From MED-G16 sp964467915 (GTDB taxonomy: Bacteria > Bacteroidota > Bacteroidia > Cytophagales > MED-G16), in assembly GCA_964467915.1 (NCBI GenBank), contig CAYXSW010000013.1:1-45668 (forward strand): a stretch of DNA of 45,668 nt, given 5' to 3'. Both the position numbers and the translations under genes were made by a program. Below the pieces are notes generated by a model. The model saw only the letters and a program-made list of their open reading frames with translations, did no database searches and was not told the origin of the DNA. Position 1 is the first letter of the stretch; each line of letters begins with the position of its first letter. Shown one piece after another: positions 26,888 through 35,530 of the stretch.

Positions 26888-27682
26888 ATGAAGCAATACC
26901 ACAATTTATTACGAACAATACTAGAGAAAGGAGAAAAAAAATCTGATAGAACTGGTACTGGTACTATTAGTATTTTTGGACATCAGATGAGGTTTGATTT
27001 AAGTGAAGGATTTCCATGTATAACTACCAAAAAACTTCATCTAAAATCTATTATACATGAACTATTGTGGTTTTTGAATGGAGATAATAATATCAAATAT
27101 TTAAATGATAACGGAGTAAGGATTTGGGATGAATGGGCAGATAAAGATGGAAACTTAGGTCCAGTTTATGGTGTACAATGGAGAAAATGGGAAGGTAAAG
27201 AGGGAGATACTCATGATCAAATAATAAAACTAATAGATAATTTAAAAAACAATCCTCATTCTAGAAGACACATCGTTAGTGCTTGGAATGTTCCTTTTAT
27301 AGATTCAATGGCATTACCCCCATGTCATACTATGTTTCAATTCTATGTTCTAAATGGGAAATTGTCTTGTCAGCTTTATCAAAGAAGTGCAGATGTATTT
27401 CTTGGAGTCCCTTTTAATATTGCCTCTTATGCTTTACTAACTATGATGATAGCTCAAGTATGTAACCTTAAACTAGGAGATTTTGTTCATACATTTGGTG
27501 ACGCACATATTTATGTTAATCACATTGATCAGGTTAAATTACAATTAGAAAGAGAGTTATATACTTTGCCAAAGATGGAAATTAATAAAAAAGTTAAAGA
27601 TCTTTTCTCTTTTAAATATGATGATTTTAAACTATTAAATTATAATTCTCACCCACACATAAAGGGTCAGGTTTCTGTATAA
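26888..27682 (+). CDS. thyA: Thymidylate synthase ThyA
   Basis: A 264-residue enzyme, exactly the E. coli length, that methylates dUMP to dTMP with methylene-tetrahydrofolate. It has RTGTGTISIFGHQMRFDL near residue 21, the catalytic Cys146 in LPPCHTMFQFYV, and the substrate-binding run QLYQRSADVFLGVPFNIASY. The C-terminus ends in Val as in the family. It starts divergently from the 823-residue protein gene, with 84 bases between. The dihydrofolate reductase gene that often follows thyA is not here; the next gene is a TolC homologue with its own promoter box. Confidence 0.97.
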   Translation: MKQYHNLLRTILEKGEKKSDRTGTGTISIFGHQMRFDLSEGFPCITTKKLHLKSIIHELLWFLNGDNNIKYLNDNGVRIWDEWADKDGNLGPVYGVQWRKWEGKEGDTHDQIIKLIDNLKNNPHSRRHIVSAWNVPFIDSMALPPCHTMFQFYVLNGKLSCQLYQRSADVFLGVPFNIASYALLTMMIAQVCNLKLGDFVHTFGDAHIYVNHIDQVKLQLERELYTLPKMEINKKVKDLFSFKYDDFKLLNYNSHPHIKGQVSV

Positions 27683-27708
27683 ATTTTTTTTCATTCCATT
27701 CTATATTA

Positions 27709-27716
27709 TATATTTG
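27709..27716 (+). promoter_or_regulatory. Putative -7 box (TATATTTG) for the tolC-like gene
   Basis: TATATTTG is an exact match to the Bacteroidota -7 consensus TAnnTTTG, in the 82-base gap between thyA and the TolC-like gene. A T-rich tract lies about 19 bases upstream, where the -33 element would be, but without a clear TTG. It would give a leader of about 40 bases. The match is perfect but the sequence is AT-rich, so chance occurrence is possible. Confidence 0.4.
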
Positions 27717-27764
27717 CAAATCTTTTAATGCAAGATATAATAACTAAAGACATCAAATTAATAT

Positions 27765-29207
27765 ATGTTAAGAATTTTATTAGTTTTATTTATTTCATTT
27801 AATACTTACTCACAGTCAAGTAGATATCTTGAGCTAGACTTAGAGCAGTGTCTTGAAATTGCCCTTGAAAATAATTTACAACTAAAAAGAAGTATTATTA
27901 ACGAACAAATTCAAAAAGTTGGATATAACCAGTCAATATTACAACAAGCACCTACCTTAAACTTATTTTCTAATTATGGGAATAATTATGGTAGATCTAT
28001 AGATCCTACAACAAATACTTTCATTTCTAATAATTCTAGTTTTTCAGGGATTAGTGCTTCATCTAATTTTAATATTTTTTCAGGTTTTTCTGTTAGAAAT
28101 AATATTAAAAAATCAAAAACATTATTAGAAAAGAGTGTTTTTGATTTAGAAAATACTAGAAATAGTGTAATGTTAAATGTTGTCAGCTTTTATCTAAATG
28201 TATTATTAAGTACAGATAGATTAGATAATGCCAGATTTCAGGTTCAGTCAACTCAAGAACAACTAAATAGAACAACTAAATTAGTTGATGCTGGTTCTAT
28301 TCCAGTAATTAATAAACTCAATTTAGAAGCACAGTTAGCTGGTGATGAGGTGAGTCTAATACAACAAGAGAATAATTATAGGTTATCAATTTTACAACTA
28401 AAACAACTTCTATTACTTGAAACTAACAAAGAGATTAAGATAGTTAAACCTAATGTTGAATTATCTCCATCAACTGTGATAGAATCTAATCCAAATGATA
28501 TGTATGAGATAGCAGTAAATATTCTTCCTGAGATTAAAAGTGCAGAAAAAAATGCTAAATCAAGTCTCTATGATTTAAAGATTTCAAGGAGTGGAAGATA
28601 TCCTACAGTAAGTGTGTCTTCTAACTTTAGTTCAAACTACTCTAGTTTTGCTAATAGGCAGAGGGAATTTTATGATGGATTTACCATGCAGCCAACAACC
28701 ATAGGATATTTAACTAATAACCCCTTAGAAACTGTTTCAACATTATCATTAGTTCCTAATGTTGTAGGTTCAGATAAAGATTTCACATTAGCTGAACAGT
28801 GGAAAGACTACTTAAGCAAGTCACTTTCATTTTCAATTTCGATTCCAATATTTAATAGATACCAGACATCTTCTAATATTAAGAGAGCTAAGTTGAATAA
28901 AGAACTTGCAGATATAAATGTTATTGAGGCAAGAAATCAAGTAAGACAGACTATTGAGACATCATACAATGATGCACTGGCTGCATCTAAATCTTATGCT
29001 GCATCTTTAAAACAGGTGAGAGCTCTTGAAGAATCATTTAGGATAATTAAAAGTCAGTATAATTTAGGGTCAGTAAATTACACTGAATATCAGATTTCAA
29101 ACAATAACTTATTCAGAGCATCAAATGATTTATTATCTTCAAAATATGATTATATATTTAAATTAAAAGTTTTGGACTTTTATCAAGGTAAAAAATTAAC
29201 ATTTTAG
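27765..29207 (+). CDS. TolC-family outer membrane efflux protein
   Basis: A 480-residue outer membrane protein with a signal peptide (residues 1-17, ending TYSQ) and two outer membrane efflux protein repeats. The first begins LDLEQCLEIALENNLQLKRS (about residues 23-42). The second contains LKISRSGRYPTVSVSSNFS and a C-terminal helix with ETSYNDALAASKSYAASLKQ. It forms a trimeric exit duct for tripartite pumps or type I secretion. It ends 3 bases before the adaptor gene, so the pair works together. The inner-membrane pump that normally follows in Bacteroidota is absent from this operon. Confidence 0.92.
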   Translation: MLRILLVLFISFNTYSQSSRYLELDLEQCLEIALENNLQLKRSIINEQIQKVGYNQSILQQAPTLNLFSNYGNNYGRSIDPTTNTFISNNSSFSGISASSNFNIFSGFSVRNNIKKSKTLLEKSVFDLENTRNSVMLNVVSFYLNVLLSTDRLDNARFQVQSTQEQLNRTTKLVDAGSIPVINKLNLEAQLAGDEVSLIQQENNYRLSILQLKQLLLLETNKEIKIVKPNVELSPSTVIESNPNDMYEIAVNILPEIKSAEKNAKSSLYDLKISRSGRYPTVSVSSNFSSNYSSFANRQREFYDGFTMQPTTIGYLTNNPLETVSTLSLVPNVVGSDKDFTLAEQWKDYLSKSLSFSISIPIFNRYQTSSNIKRAKLNKELADINVIEARNQVRQTIETSYNDALAASKSYAASLKQVRALEESFRIIKSQYNLGSVNYTEYQISNNNLFRASNDLLSSKYDYIFKLKVLDFYQGKKLTF

Positions 29208-29210
29208 GAC

Positions 29211-30548
29211 ATGAAAAATAAAAAATTATTAATAGGCGGTTTAATAGTAATTATAAGTATAATTTCAATTACTGTCGGCCAGAGGTTAGGGTGGATAGGT
29301 GGAATAAAACCTATTGACGTACAGGTAATGACAGCTAAAAAAGGAAAAATTGTTGAATTAGTTACTGCATCTGGTGAGATTCAGCCCGAGGTTGAAGTTA
29401 GGGTAAGTCCTGAAGTACCTGGAGAGATTATTGAACTTACAATAATGGAAGGAGATTTTGTGGATGAAGGAAAGCTTTTAGTTAAAATAAGACCGGATAA
29501 TTTTATAAATGCTTTAGAGAGGGCAAAAGCTAATTATAATCAAGTTAGAGCTAATCTTTTAAGTTCTAAATCAAATTTGTCAAGGTCTGAAGCACAGTAT
29601 TTAAGGTCACAGTTAGAGTTTAATAGACAAAAATCTTTATTTGAACAAAATGTTATTTCAGATTCTGAATATGAAATTGCTGAAACAAATTTTAAGGTGT
29701 CTACTCAAGATTTAGAGTCTAGTAAACAAAGTGTAAAAGCAAGTGAATATGTTGTGAGAAGTGCAAAAGCAACTGTGGATGAGTCTGAGGAAAACCTAAG
29801 AAAAACTAGTATAGTTGCCCCAATGACAGGTACTGTTTCACTCCTAAGTGTTGAACTTGGTGAGAGAGTAGTAGGTACTTCACAAATGGCTGGAACTGAA
29901 CTTCTAAGAATTGCAGATTTATCAATTATGGAGGTTAGGGTAGATGTTAACGAAAATGATATAGTCAGGGTTGAAATTGGTGATACAACAAATATTGATG
30001 TAGATGCATATAATACATATGACCAAGTTTTTAAGGGGATAGTTACTGAAATTGCTAGCACAGCTAATCCTAAACCTTCTCCTGATGCCGTTACTGAGTT
30101 TAAAGTAAAGATAAGAGTGTTAAATGAATCATTTAAGAATTTAATAATTGAAGAAGGAATAAAAAATCCATTTAAACCTGGTATGACTGCAAGTGTTGAG
30201 ATAATTACTCAAGAAAAAGATCAAATATTACTTGTGCCAATCTCATCAGTAACAACTAAAAATGAAAAAGATAGTCTTGGAAATGAGACTATTAAGCAAA
30301 TTGTTTATGTTGACGACAATGGAAAGGCAAAAATGGTTGAGGTAACTACTGGAATAAGTGATTTTGAAAACATTGAAGTGCTTTCTGGTCTTAAGGAAAA
30401 TGACAAGGTTATAAGTGGTCCTTATATAGCTATTACTCAGAAACTAAAAGACGATACTAAGGTAAATGTCACTAAACTTAATGACAAGAATGTTGATAAC
30501 TCTAATGGTGAAAATAAATCTGGAGTTACCATTGAAATTGGCTCATAA
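29211..30548 (+). CDS. Periplasmic adaptor (membrane fusion) protein, HlyD/MacA-like
   Basis: A 445-residue adaptor with an N-terminal membrane anchor (about residues 5-21). It has a lipoyl-like half with VRVSPEVPGEIIELTIMEGD (about 62-82), an alpha-hairpin rich in Asn/Gln/Ser (about 100-200), the second lipoyl half TSIVAPMTGTVSLLSVELGE, and beta-barrel and membrane-proximal domains. It links an inner-membrane pump to the TolC-like protein upstream. MacA-type is favoured over RND-type by the overall length and the hairpin, but this is a judgement call. The expected MacB-like permease and ATPase do not follow; the next gene is a PLP enzyme 71 bases away with its own promoter box. Confidence 0.9.
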   Translation: MKNKKLLIGGLIVIISIISITVGQRLGWIGGIKPIDVQVMTAKKGKIVELVTASGEIQPEVEVRVSPEVPGEIIELTIMEGDFVDEGKLLVKIRPDNFINALERAKANYNQVRANLLSSKSNLSRSEAQYLRSQLEFNRQKSLFEQNVISDSEYEIAETNFKVSTQDLESSKQSVKASEYVVRSAKATVDESEENLRKTSIVAPMTGTVSLLSVELGERVVGTSQMAGTELLRIADLSIMEVRVDVNENDIVRVEIGDTTNIDVDAYNTYDQVFKGIVTEIASTANPKPSPDAVTEFKVKIRVLNESFKNLIIEEGIKNPFKPGMTASVEIITQEKDQILLVPISSVTTKNEKDSLGNETIKQIVYVDDNGKAKMVEVTTGISDFENIEVLSGLKENDKVISGPYIAITQKLKDDTKVNVTKLNDKNVDNSNGENKSGVTIEIGS

Positions 30549-30588
30549 ACATTTTCATCATCTTTTTAAAAATTAAATCATTAGTTGT

Positions 30589-30596
30589 TATTTTTG
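30589..30596 (+). promoter_or_regulatory. Putative -7 box (TATTTTTG) upstream of the PLP acyltransferase gene
   Basis: An exact TAnnTTTG match lying 23 bases before the ATG at 30620, in the 71-base gap after the adaptor gene. A T-run at about 30562-30566 sits slightly further than the usual -33 spacing, so the -33 element is doubtful. It supports transcription of this gene independent of the efflux pair. Confidence 0.4.
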
Positions 30597-30619
30597 CAAG
30601 AATATAACTCAACAGACTT

Positions 30620-31870
30620 ATGGATTTATTTGCAAAAATTCTAAAAGATAAAGGTCCTTTAGGTGCTTATTCTCACATTGACGACAATTATTACATGTTT
30701 CCTGTGTTGGAAGGTGAAATTGGTCCAAGAATGAAATTTAAAGGAAAGAATGTCTTGAATTGGAGTCTAAATAATTACTTAGGCCTAGCCAATCATCCCG
30801 ATGTAAGAGAAGCTGATGCTCAAGCAGCTAGAGATTGGGGTTTATCATATCCAATGGGCGCAAGAATGATGTCAGGTAATTCAGTACATCATGAAAGACT
30901 TGAGAAAGAATTATCTGAATTTGTGAAAAAAGAAGATACTATTCTACTTAATTATGGATACCAAGGCGTATTATCTATTGTTGATGCTCTACTTGATAGA
31001 AAAGATGTTGTTGTTTATGATTCTGAATGTCATGCATGTATAATTGATGGTTTAAGAATGCATATTGGTAAAAGATTTGTCTATCCACACAATGATATTG
31101 ATAACTTAAAGAGTCAGTTAGATCGAGCAAAAAAAATTGTTAAGGAAACTGGAGGAGGAATTTTAGTTATTACTGAGGGAGTTTTTGGTATGTCTGGAAA
31201 TATGGGAGATTTATCTTCGATAGTTTCACTTAAAAAAGATTACAGTTTTAGACTATTTGTTGATGATGCTCATGGTTTTGGAACTATGGGAAAAACTGGT
31301 GCTGGTACTGGAGAGGAGCAAGGTGTCCAAGATGGAATTGATTTATTTTTTTCAACTTTTGCTAAGTCAATGGCTAGTATAGGTGCCTTTGTTTCAGGAA
31401 AAGCTGATATTATAGATAATTTAAGATATAAGCTTAGATCTCAAATTTTTGCCAAGTCATTACCTATGCCATTAGTAATTGGTAATTTAAAAAGACTAGA
31501 ATTGATAAGGTCTAATCCTTCTTTTAAAGAAAAGTTGTGGGAAATTGTAAATTCAATTCAAGGAGGATTAAAAGAAAATGGATTTAACATTGGAACAACA
31601 CAATCTCCAGTAACTCCTATTATATTAAAAGGTGATGTTTATGAATGTACCAATCTAATAAAAGACTTAAGATCAGAGTATAGTATATTCTGTTCTGGAG
31701 TTATTTATCCAGTTGTGCCTAAAGGTGTAATAATGTTAAGAATTATTCCAACTGCATCACATACTCTAGAAGATGTAAAACAGACAATTAACACATTTAA
31801 AGAGGTAAAAAAGAAGCTTGATAAGGGAATTTATCAAGAAATGGGTGAAAAAGGAGCGGTTTTGTCATAA
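30620..31870 (+). CDS. Serine palmitoyltransferase-like PLP enzyme (alpha-oxoamine synthase family)
   Basis: A 416-residue fold-type I PLP enzyme of the family containing serine palmitoyltransferase, KBL and BioF. Visible features are WSLNNYLGLANHPDVR (about residues 48-63), the PLP-stacking His region DSECHACIIDG (134-144), VDDAHGFGTMG (214-224) and the Schiff-base Lys249 in FFSTFAKSMASIGAF. These enzymes join an acyl-CoA to an amino acid and release CO2. In Bacteroidota this subfamily is associated with sphingolipid or sulfonolipid synthesis, so the substrate could be serine (giving 3-ketosphinganine) or cysteate (giving ketocapnine). Sequence reading alone does not decide. A complete serine pathway is encoded about 4 kb further on. 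Confidence 0.82.
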   Translation: MDLFAKILKDKGPLGAYSHIDDNYYMFPVLEGEIGPRMKFKGKNVLNWSLNNYLGLANHPDVREADAQAARDWGLSYPMGARMMSGNSVHHERLEKELSEFVKKEDTILLNYGYQGVLSIVDALLDRKDVVVYDSECHACIIDGLRMHIGKRFVYPHNDIDNLKSQLDRAKKIVKETGGGILVITEGVFGMSGNMGDLSSIVSLKKDYSFRLFVDDAHGFGTMGKTGAGTGEEQGVQDGIDLFFSTFAKSMASIGAFVSGKADIIDNLRYKLRSQIFAKSLPMPLVIGNLKRLELIRSNPSFKEKLWEIVNSIQGGLKENGFNIGTTQSPVTPIILKGDVYECTNLIKDLRSEYSIFCSGVIYPVVPKGVIMLRIIPTASHTLEDVKQTINTFKEVKKKLDKGIYQEMGEKGAVLS

Positions 31871-31962
31871 AATCTTTAAAAAACGCCCTAATCTTATAGA
31901 ATTATTACCTTTTTTTACTTAAATTGAAGCCAGTACTATTTTTAATTTAAATTTTATATAAG

Positions 31963-32139
31963 ATGAGTAGATACGATGAATTATCTAACCTAGTAAGTGA
32001 TTTAGGTCCTGATTTTGCTAAATTTTATGATAAAGGGAATAAAGCAGCTGGAACTAGAGTAAGAAAAGGAATGCAAGCTCTTAAGGTTTGGGCTCAAGAC
32101 GTTAGAAAAGAAGTTCAAGCTAGAAAAAACGCTTCTTAA
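31963..32139 (+). CDS. Histone H1-like DNA-binding protein (58 residues)
   Basis: A 58-residue protein starting MSRYDELSNLV, with the conserved core FYDKGNKAAGTRVRKGMQAL (residues 21-40) and a tail WAQDVRKEVQARKNAS. This is the short histone H1/Hc1-like protein widespread in Bacteroidota, thought to bind DNA through its basic Lys/Arg face and compact the nucleoid. It is shorter than a usual ORF cut-off and easily missed. It stands alone: 92 bases after the PLP enzyme gene and followed by a strong hairpin terminator. A near-match to the -7 box (TATTTTTA, 31937-31944) lies upstream. High, separate expression would fit its role. Confidence 0.88.
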   Translation: MSRYDELSNLVSDLGPDFAKFYDKGNKAAGTRVRKGMQALKVWAQDVRKEVQARKNAS

Positions 32140-32166
32140 TTACTAAAAGAAAAAGTTTTTAATATT

Positions 32167-32195
32167 AAAGGTGGTTATATTTAACCACCTTTTTT
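32167..32195 (+). terminator. Rho-independent terminator after the histone H1-like gene
   Basis: A perfect 11-bp stem (32167-32177 pairing with 32182-32192) with the four-base loop TATT, its right arm running into a T-tract (32190-32195). The arms hold GGTGG and CCACC, the only GC-rich block in this gap. It lies 27 bases after the histone-like stop and just before the stop of the convergent small gene, separating the two transcription units. Confidence 0.88.
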
Positions 32196-32697
32196 ATTTT
32201 AATTTTATAAGGTATTTATAAAGCTTAGTAAGTCTGTGATCTATATCAAATTCTAAATCTGATTTCAAAATAAGCTCAAAAATATTAGTTTTATTTTCAA
32301 TAAATCCCACTCTACATTTTGAATATGAGTTTATTAAGATATTTTCCATTTCTTGGGTAAGTTTTAAATCTGGATATATAATGAAATCGTATTGTTGATA
32401 TATAAATAAATTAACATTATTATTTTTCCATTTCCCAAAAGTACTTATTTCATCAATTTTGAATGTTTTGAAATATCTATTATCTGCATTTTTTTTAGTT
32501 ATTGCAGGTAACAAGTCAACTCTCTTCCCATCTTTTTTTAAATTTTTTACTAATTCATTTATTGCCTTTTGTTTATTTTCATCAATATATGAATATAGAA
32601 TTCCAATATGATTAGATTTTGGATAACTAATAGACGCCCTATTTATCTTTAATCTCTTATTATTTATTTTGTTAATAGTAGGTAGGAGTATTTTCAT
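32194..32697 (-). CDS. Small uncharacterised cytoplasmic protein downstream of ligA (DUF6913-like)
   Basis: A 167-residue soluble protein with no signal or membrane segment. The middle part alternates strands and helices (IGILYSYIDENKQKAINELVKNL, then VDLLPAITKK, then NLFIYQQYDFIIYPDLKL), which looks like a Rossmann-type alpha/beta fold. I believe it belongs to the Bacteroidota family DUF6913, often found near ligA or dapA, but the number is from memory. Its start overlaps the ligA stop in an ATGA, so it is translationally coupled to the DNA ligase. No catalytic residues are recognisable. Confidence 0.7.
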   Translation of the reverse strand: MKILLPTINKINNKRLKINRASISYPKSNHIGILYSYIDENKQKAINELVKNLKKDGKRVDLLPAITKKNADNRYFKTFKIDEISTFGKWKNNNVNLFIYQQYDFIIYPDLKLTQEMENILINSYSKCRVGFIENKTNIFELILKSDLEFDIDHRLTKLYKYLIKLK

Positions 32698-34724
32698 ATC
32701 ATTAAGATAAAATCATCTTCATTAATTGTTTTTATTTTTAAATCTTCTGCTTTAATTTTCTTTTTTGGACCCATATTTTTTCCTGCAATTAAGAAATTTG
32801 TTTTTGAAGATAAAGATTTTGAAATTTTACCTCCATTAATTATTATCTCATTTTGTAAACTTTCCCTAGAAAATTTTAAGAACTTCCCTGAAATAACAAA
32901 GTTAAGTCCATTTAATTTATCAGATTTATTAATATTATTTGATTTCTCTGTGAGTTTTAAGCCTACATTTTTTAGATTATTTATTAATTCAATATTTTCA
33001 TCTTTTGAGAAATAGTTAATTATACTTTCAGCTATTTTATCCCCCACCTCATCTACTTGAATTATTTTGTTGAAATCAGCATTTACCAAATTATCTATGT
33101 TTTCAAAATGAGATGTTAATTTTTCTGCAGTTGTTTTCCCAACATAACGAATACCTAGTGCGAAAAGTAAATTAGAAAACGGTTTTTCCTTTGATTTTTC
33201 TATACTAGATAAGATTTTTTCACAAGACTTTTTCTTTAGAGACCTTATCTTCTCCTCTTCATTTAATTTAAATTCGAGATTGATAATATCCTCATATTTT
33301 ATTCTATACAAATCAAAAGGATTATATATAATTTTTTTTTTAACAAGCCCTTTAATTGTTTCTGGGCCTATATTTTCAATGTCCATTGCATTTTTACTTA
33401 TAAAATGTTCAATTTTTCCTGATATTTGAGGTGAACAAAACATATCGTTTTTACAATAATGTATAGCTTGATTTTCTTCAACGACTAGTTCACTTTTACA
33501 ATGGGGACAATTTTTTATAAATGAGAATTTAATTGATTTAGAATCTCTTTTTTCATTTATTACTGAAGTAATTTTTGGAATTATTTCTCCCCCTTTTTCA
33601 ATATTAACATAATCACCTAATCTGACATCTAATCTTTCTATTTCATTAGCGTTATGTAGCGATGCTCTTCTCACTATTGACCCCCCTATATGTACTGGTT
33701 CGAGGATAGCTACAGGTGTTATTGCGCCAGTTCTTCCTATTTGAAACTGAATATCTTTTATTCTTGTCTCTTTGCTCTCAGCTTTATACTTATATGCAAT
33801 TGCCCACCTTGGACTCTTAGATGTATTACCAAGCTTTTTTTGATAGTCTAGATTATTTACTTTTATAACAATACCGTCTGTTTCTACATCAAGATCATGT
33901 CTTCTTGACTCCCAAAAATTAATATATTCTTTCACTTCATTAATGTTATTGCACTTTTTAAAAGTTTCAGGCACATTAAATCCAATATTTTTTAAAAAGC
34001 TTAAGCTTTTTTTATGGGTTTTAATATTATCAATGTCTGTATTTAATGAGTAAATGAAACAATTAATTCTTCTTTTAGCTACTTGTGATGAATCTTGTAA
34101 TTTAAGGGAACCTGAAGCTGTATTTCTAGGATTTGAGAATAACTGTTCATTTTTTTTTCTCTTTTCTTCATTTAGTTTTTTAAAATCATTTTTAGATATA
34201 AATGCTTCACCTCTTACTTCAAGACTTGAAATTATATTATTTTTTAATTTTATTGGTAATGTCTTTATCGTGAGAACATTATTAGAGATATCATCACCAT
34301 AATTTCCATCCCCTCTTGTAATTGCTCTTTTAAATTTTCCATTTTCATATAAAATACTCAACGCAACTCCATCATATTTCAACTCACATGTATACTCAAT
34401 ATTTTCTTTACTAAGATTTTTTTTTATTCTTTTATCATATTCATCTAGATCTTCATCTGAATAAGTATTTGATAAAGACAACATTTTCAAAGAATGTTTA
34501 TATGTCTTAAACTCTTTTGTTATGTTACCTCCAATTTTAATGCTTGGAGAAGAGGAAGATTTAAATTCAGGATATTTTTTTTCTAGTTTAATGAGATCAT
34601 TCATTTTTTGATCATACTCAAAATCTGAAATTATATTCTTGTCCTCGTCATAATATAACTTATTATGATATTCTATATCTTCTCTAAGTTTTTTAATCTC
34701 ATTTTTAATTAAATTTTTATCCAT
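32694..34724 (-). CDS. ligA: NAD-dependent DNA ligase LigA
   Basis: A 676-residue ligase that seals nicks in replication and repair using NAD. Domains in order: Ia domain with the NAD-binding tyrosines (EYHNKLYYDED, residues 18-28); the adenylation domain with nucleophile Lys116 in CELKYDGVAL; the OB fold with GAITPVAILEPVHIGGSIV; the four-Cys zinc finger (CPHCKSE and HYCKNDMFC, about 405-430); helix-hairpin-helix repeats; and a C-terminal BRCT domain starting near LNGLNFVISGKFLKFSRE. All parts are complete. It shares an ATGA with the small gene downstream. Confidence 0.97.
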   Translation of the reverse strand: MDKNLIKNEIKKLREDIEYHNKLYYDEDKNIISDFEYDQKMNDLIKLEKKYPEFKSSSSPSIKIGGNITKEFKTYKHSLKMLSLSNTYSDEDLDEYDKRIKKNLSKENIEYTCELKYDGVALSILYENGKFKRAITRGDGNYGDDISNNVLTIKTLPIKLKNNIISSLEVRGEAFISKNDFKKLNEEKRKKNEQLFSNPRNTASGSLKLQDSSQVAKRRINCFIYSLNTDIDNIKTHKKSLSFLKNIGFNVPETFKKCNNINEVKEYINFWESRRHDLDVETDGIVIKVNNLDYQKKLGNTSKSPRWAIAYKYKAESKETRIKDIQFQIGRTGAITPVAILEPVHIGGSIVRRASLHNANEIERLDVRLGDYVNIEKGGEIIPKITSVINEKRDSKSIKFSFIKNCPHCKSELVVEENQAIHYCKNDMFCSPQISGKIEHFISKNAMDIENIGPETIKGLVKKKIIYNPFDLYRIKYEDIINLEFKLNEEEKIRSLKKKSCEKILSSIEKSKEKPFSNLLFALGIRYVGKTTAEKLTSHFENIDNLVNADFNKIIQVDEVGDKIAESIINYFSKDENIELINNLKNVGLKLTEKSNNINKSDKLNGLNFVISGKFLKFSRESLQNEIIINGGKISKSLSSKTNFLIAGKNMGPKKKIKAEDLKIKTINEDDFILMI

Positions 34725-34768
34725 TCTTTAAGAGATACTAAAATTAAAATTTGACATTTAAAGATAAA

Positions 34769-35530
34769 TTAATATCTATTTTTTTCTTGAATATATCTGA
34801 CAAGATTTGTTGAGGTTGACCTTGGTAAGATTCTTCCTAAGAAAACAACAAAGTTATTAATTAGACCTGGAACTGATACTGTAATATTATTTTTTAATGC
34901 TTTATATCCATATTTTGCAACTTTTGCTGGACATCCAGTATTAAAATTTATTTTATTTTTCTTAGATGATACATTTTGTTGGAAGTTAGTTTTAGTTTGT
35001 CCGGGGCATAATACACATATACTAATATTTTTTCCTTTAACCTCATTAGAAATTGCTTCTGTAAAGTGCAAAATATATGCCTTAGTTGCATAATATAATG
35101 ACATAAGTGGACCAGAGTGAAATCCTGCTAAAGATGCAATATTTAAAATTTTTCCATTATTTTTTTTGACCATGTCTTTTAAAAATAATTTTGTGAGATA
35201 TGTTGTGTTGAGGACATGAAGATTAATCATCTTTTTCTCTATTTTCCATTTTGTTTTATAAAATTTTCCAAATACTCCAAACCCGGCATTATTAATTAAT
35301 ATATCAATATTTTTTTGCTTGAGTTTATTATAAATTTTCCTAGGTGATTTAGCTTTGCTCATATCTTGATAGATGCACTCAAAGTTTTTTGATTCAAGTT
35401 TTTTTTCAAGACCTTTTAAATTTTTTTTATTATTATCTACGATAAACACCTTATAGTTATCTTCTAGTAGAAGTTTTACAAACTCTAGGCCAATTCCACT
35501 TGCTCCACCAGTAACTATAGATGTTTTCAT
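34769..35530 (-). CDS. Short-chain dehydrogenase/reductase at the end of the serine operon
   Basis: A 253-residue SDR with TGGASGIG (residues 7-14), NNAGFG, the catalytic Ser in NIASLAGF, and YYATK for Tyr and Lys. The C-terminal stretch VPGLINNFVVFLGRILPRSTS is basic and hydrophobic, as in SDRs that act on lipid substrates (DltE-like and 3-ketoacyl-type reductases). The Asp after the second strand (IVDNNKK) suggests NADH use. Its start overlaps the aminotransferase stop by one base, so it belongs to the serine operon, but its reaction is not evident. One untested idea is reduction of a ketosphingoid product of the PLP enzyme at 30620. Confidence 0.82.
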   Translation of the reverse strand: MKTSIVTGGASGIGLEFVKLLLEDNYKVFIVDNNKKNLKGLEKKLESKNFECIYQDMSKAKSPRKIYNKLKQKNIDILINNAGFGVFGKFYKTKWKIEKKMINLHVLNTTYLTKLFLKDMVKKNNGKILNIASLAGFHSGPLMSLYYATKAYILHFTEAISNEVKGKNISICVLCPGQTKTNFQQNVSSKKNKINFNTGCPAKVAKYGYKALKNNITVSVPGLINNFVVFLGRILPRSTSTNLVRYIQEKNRY

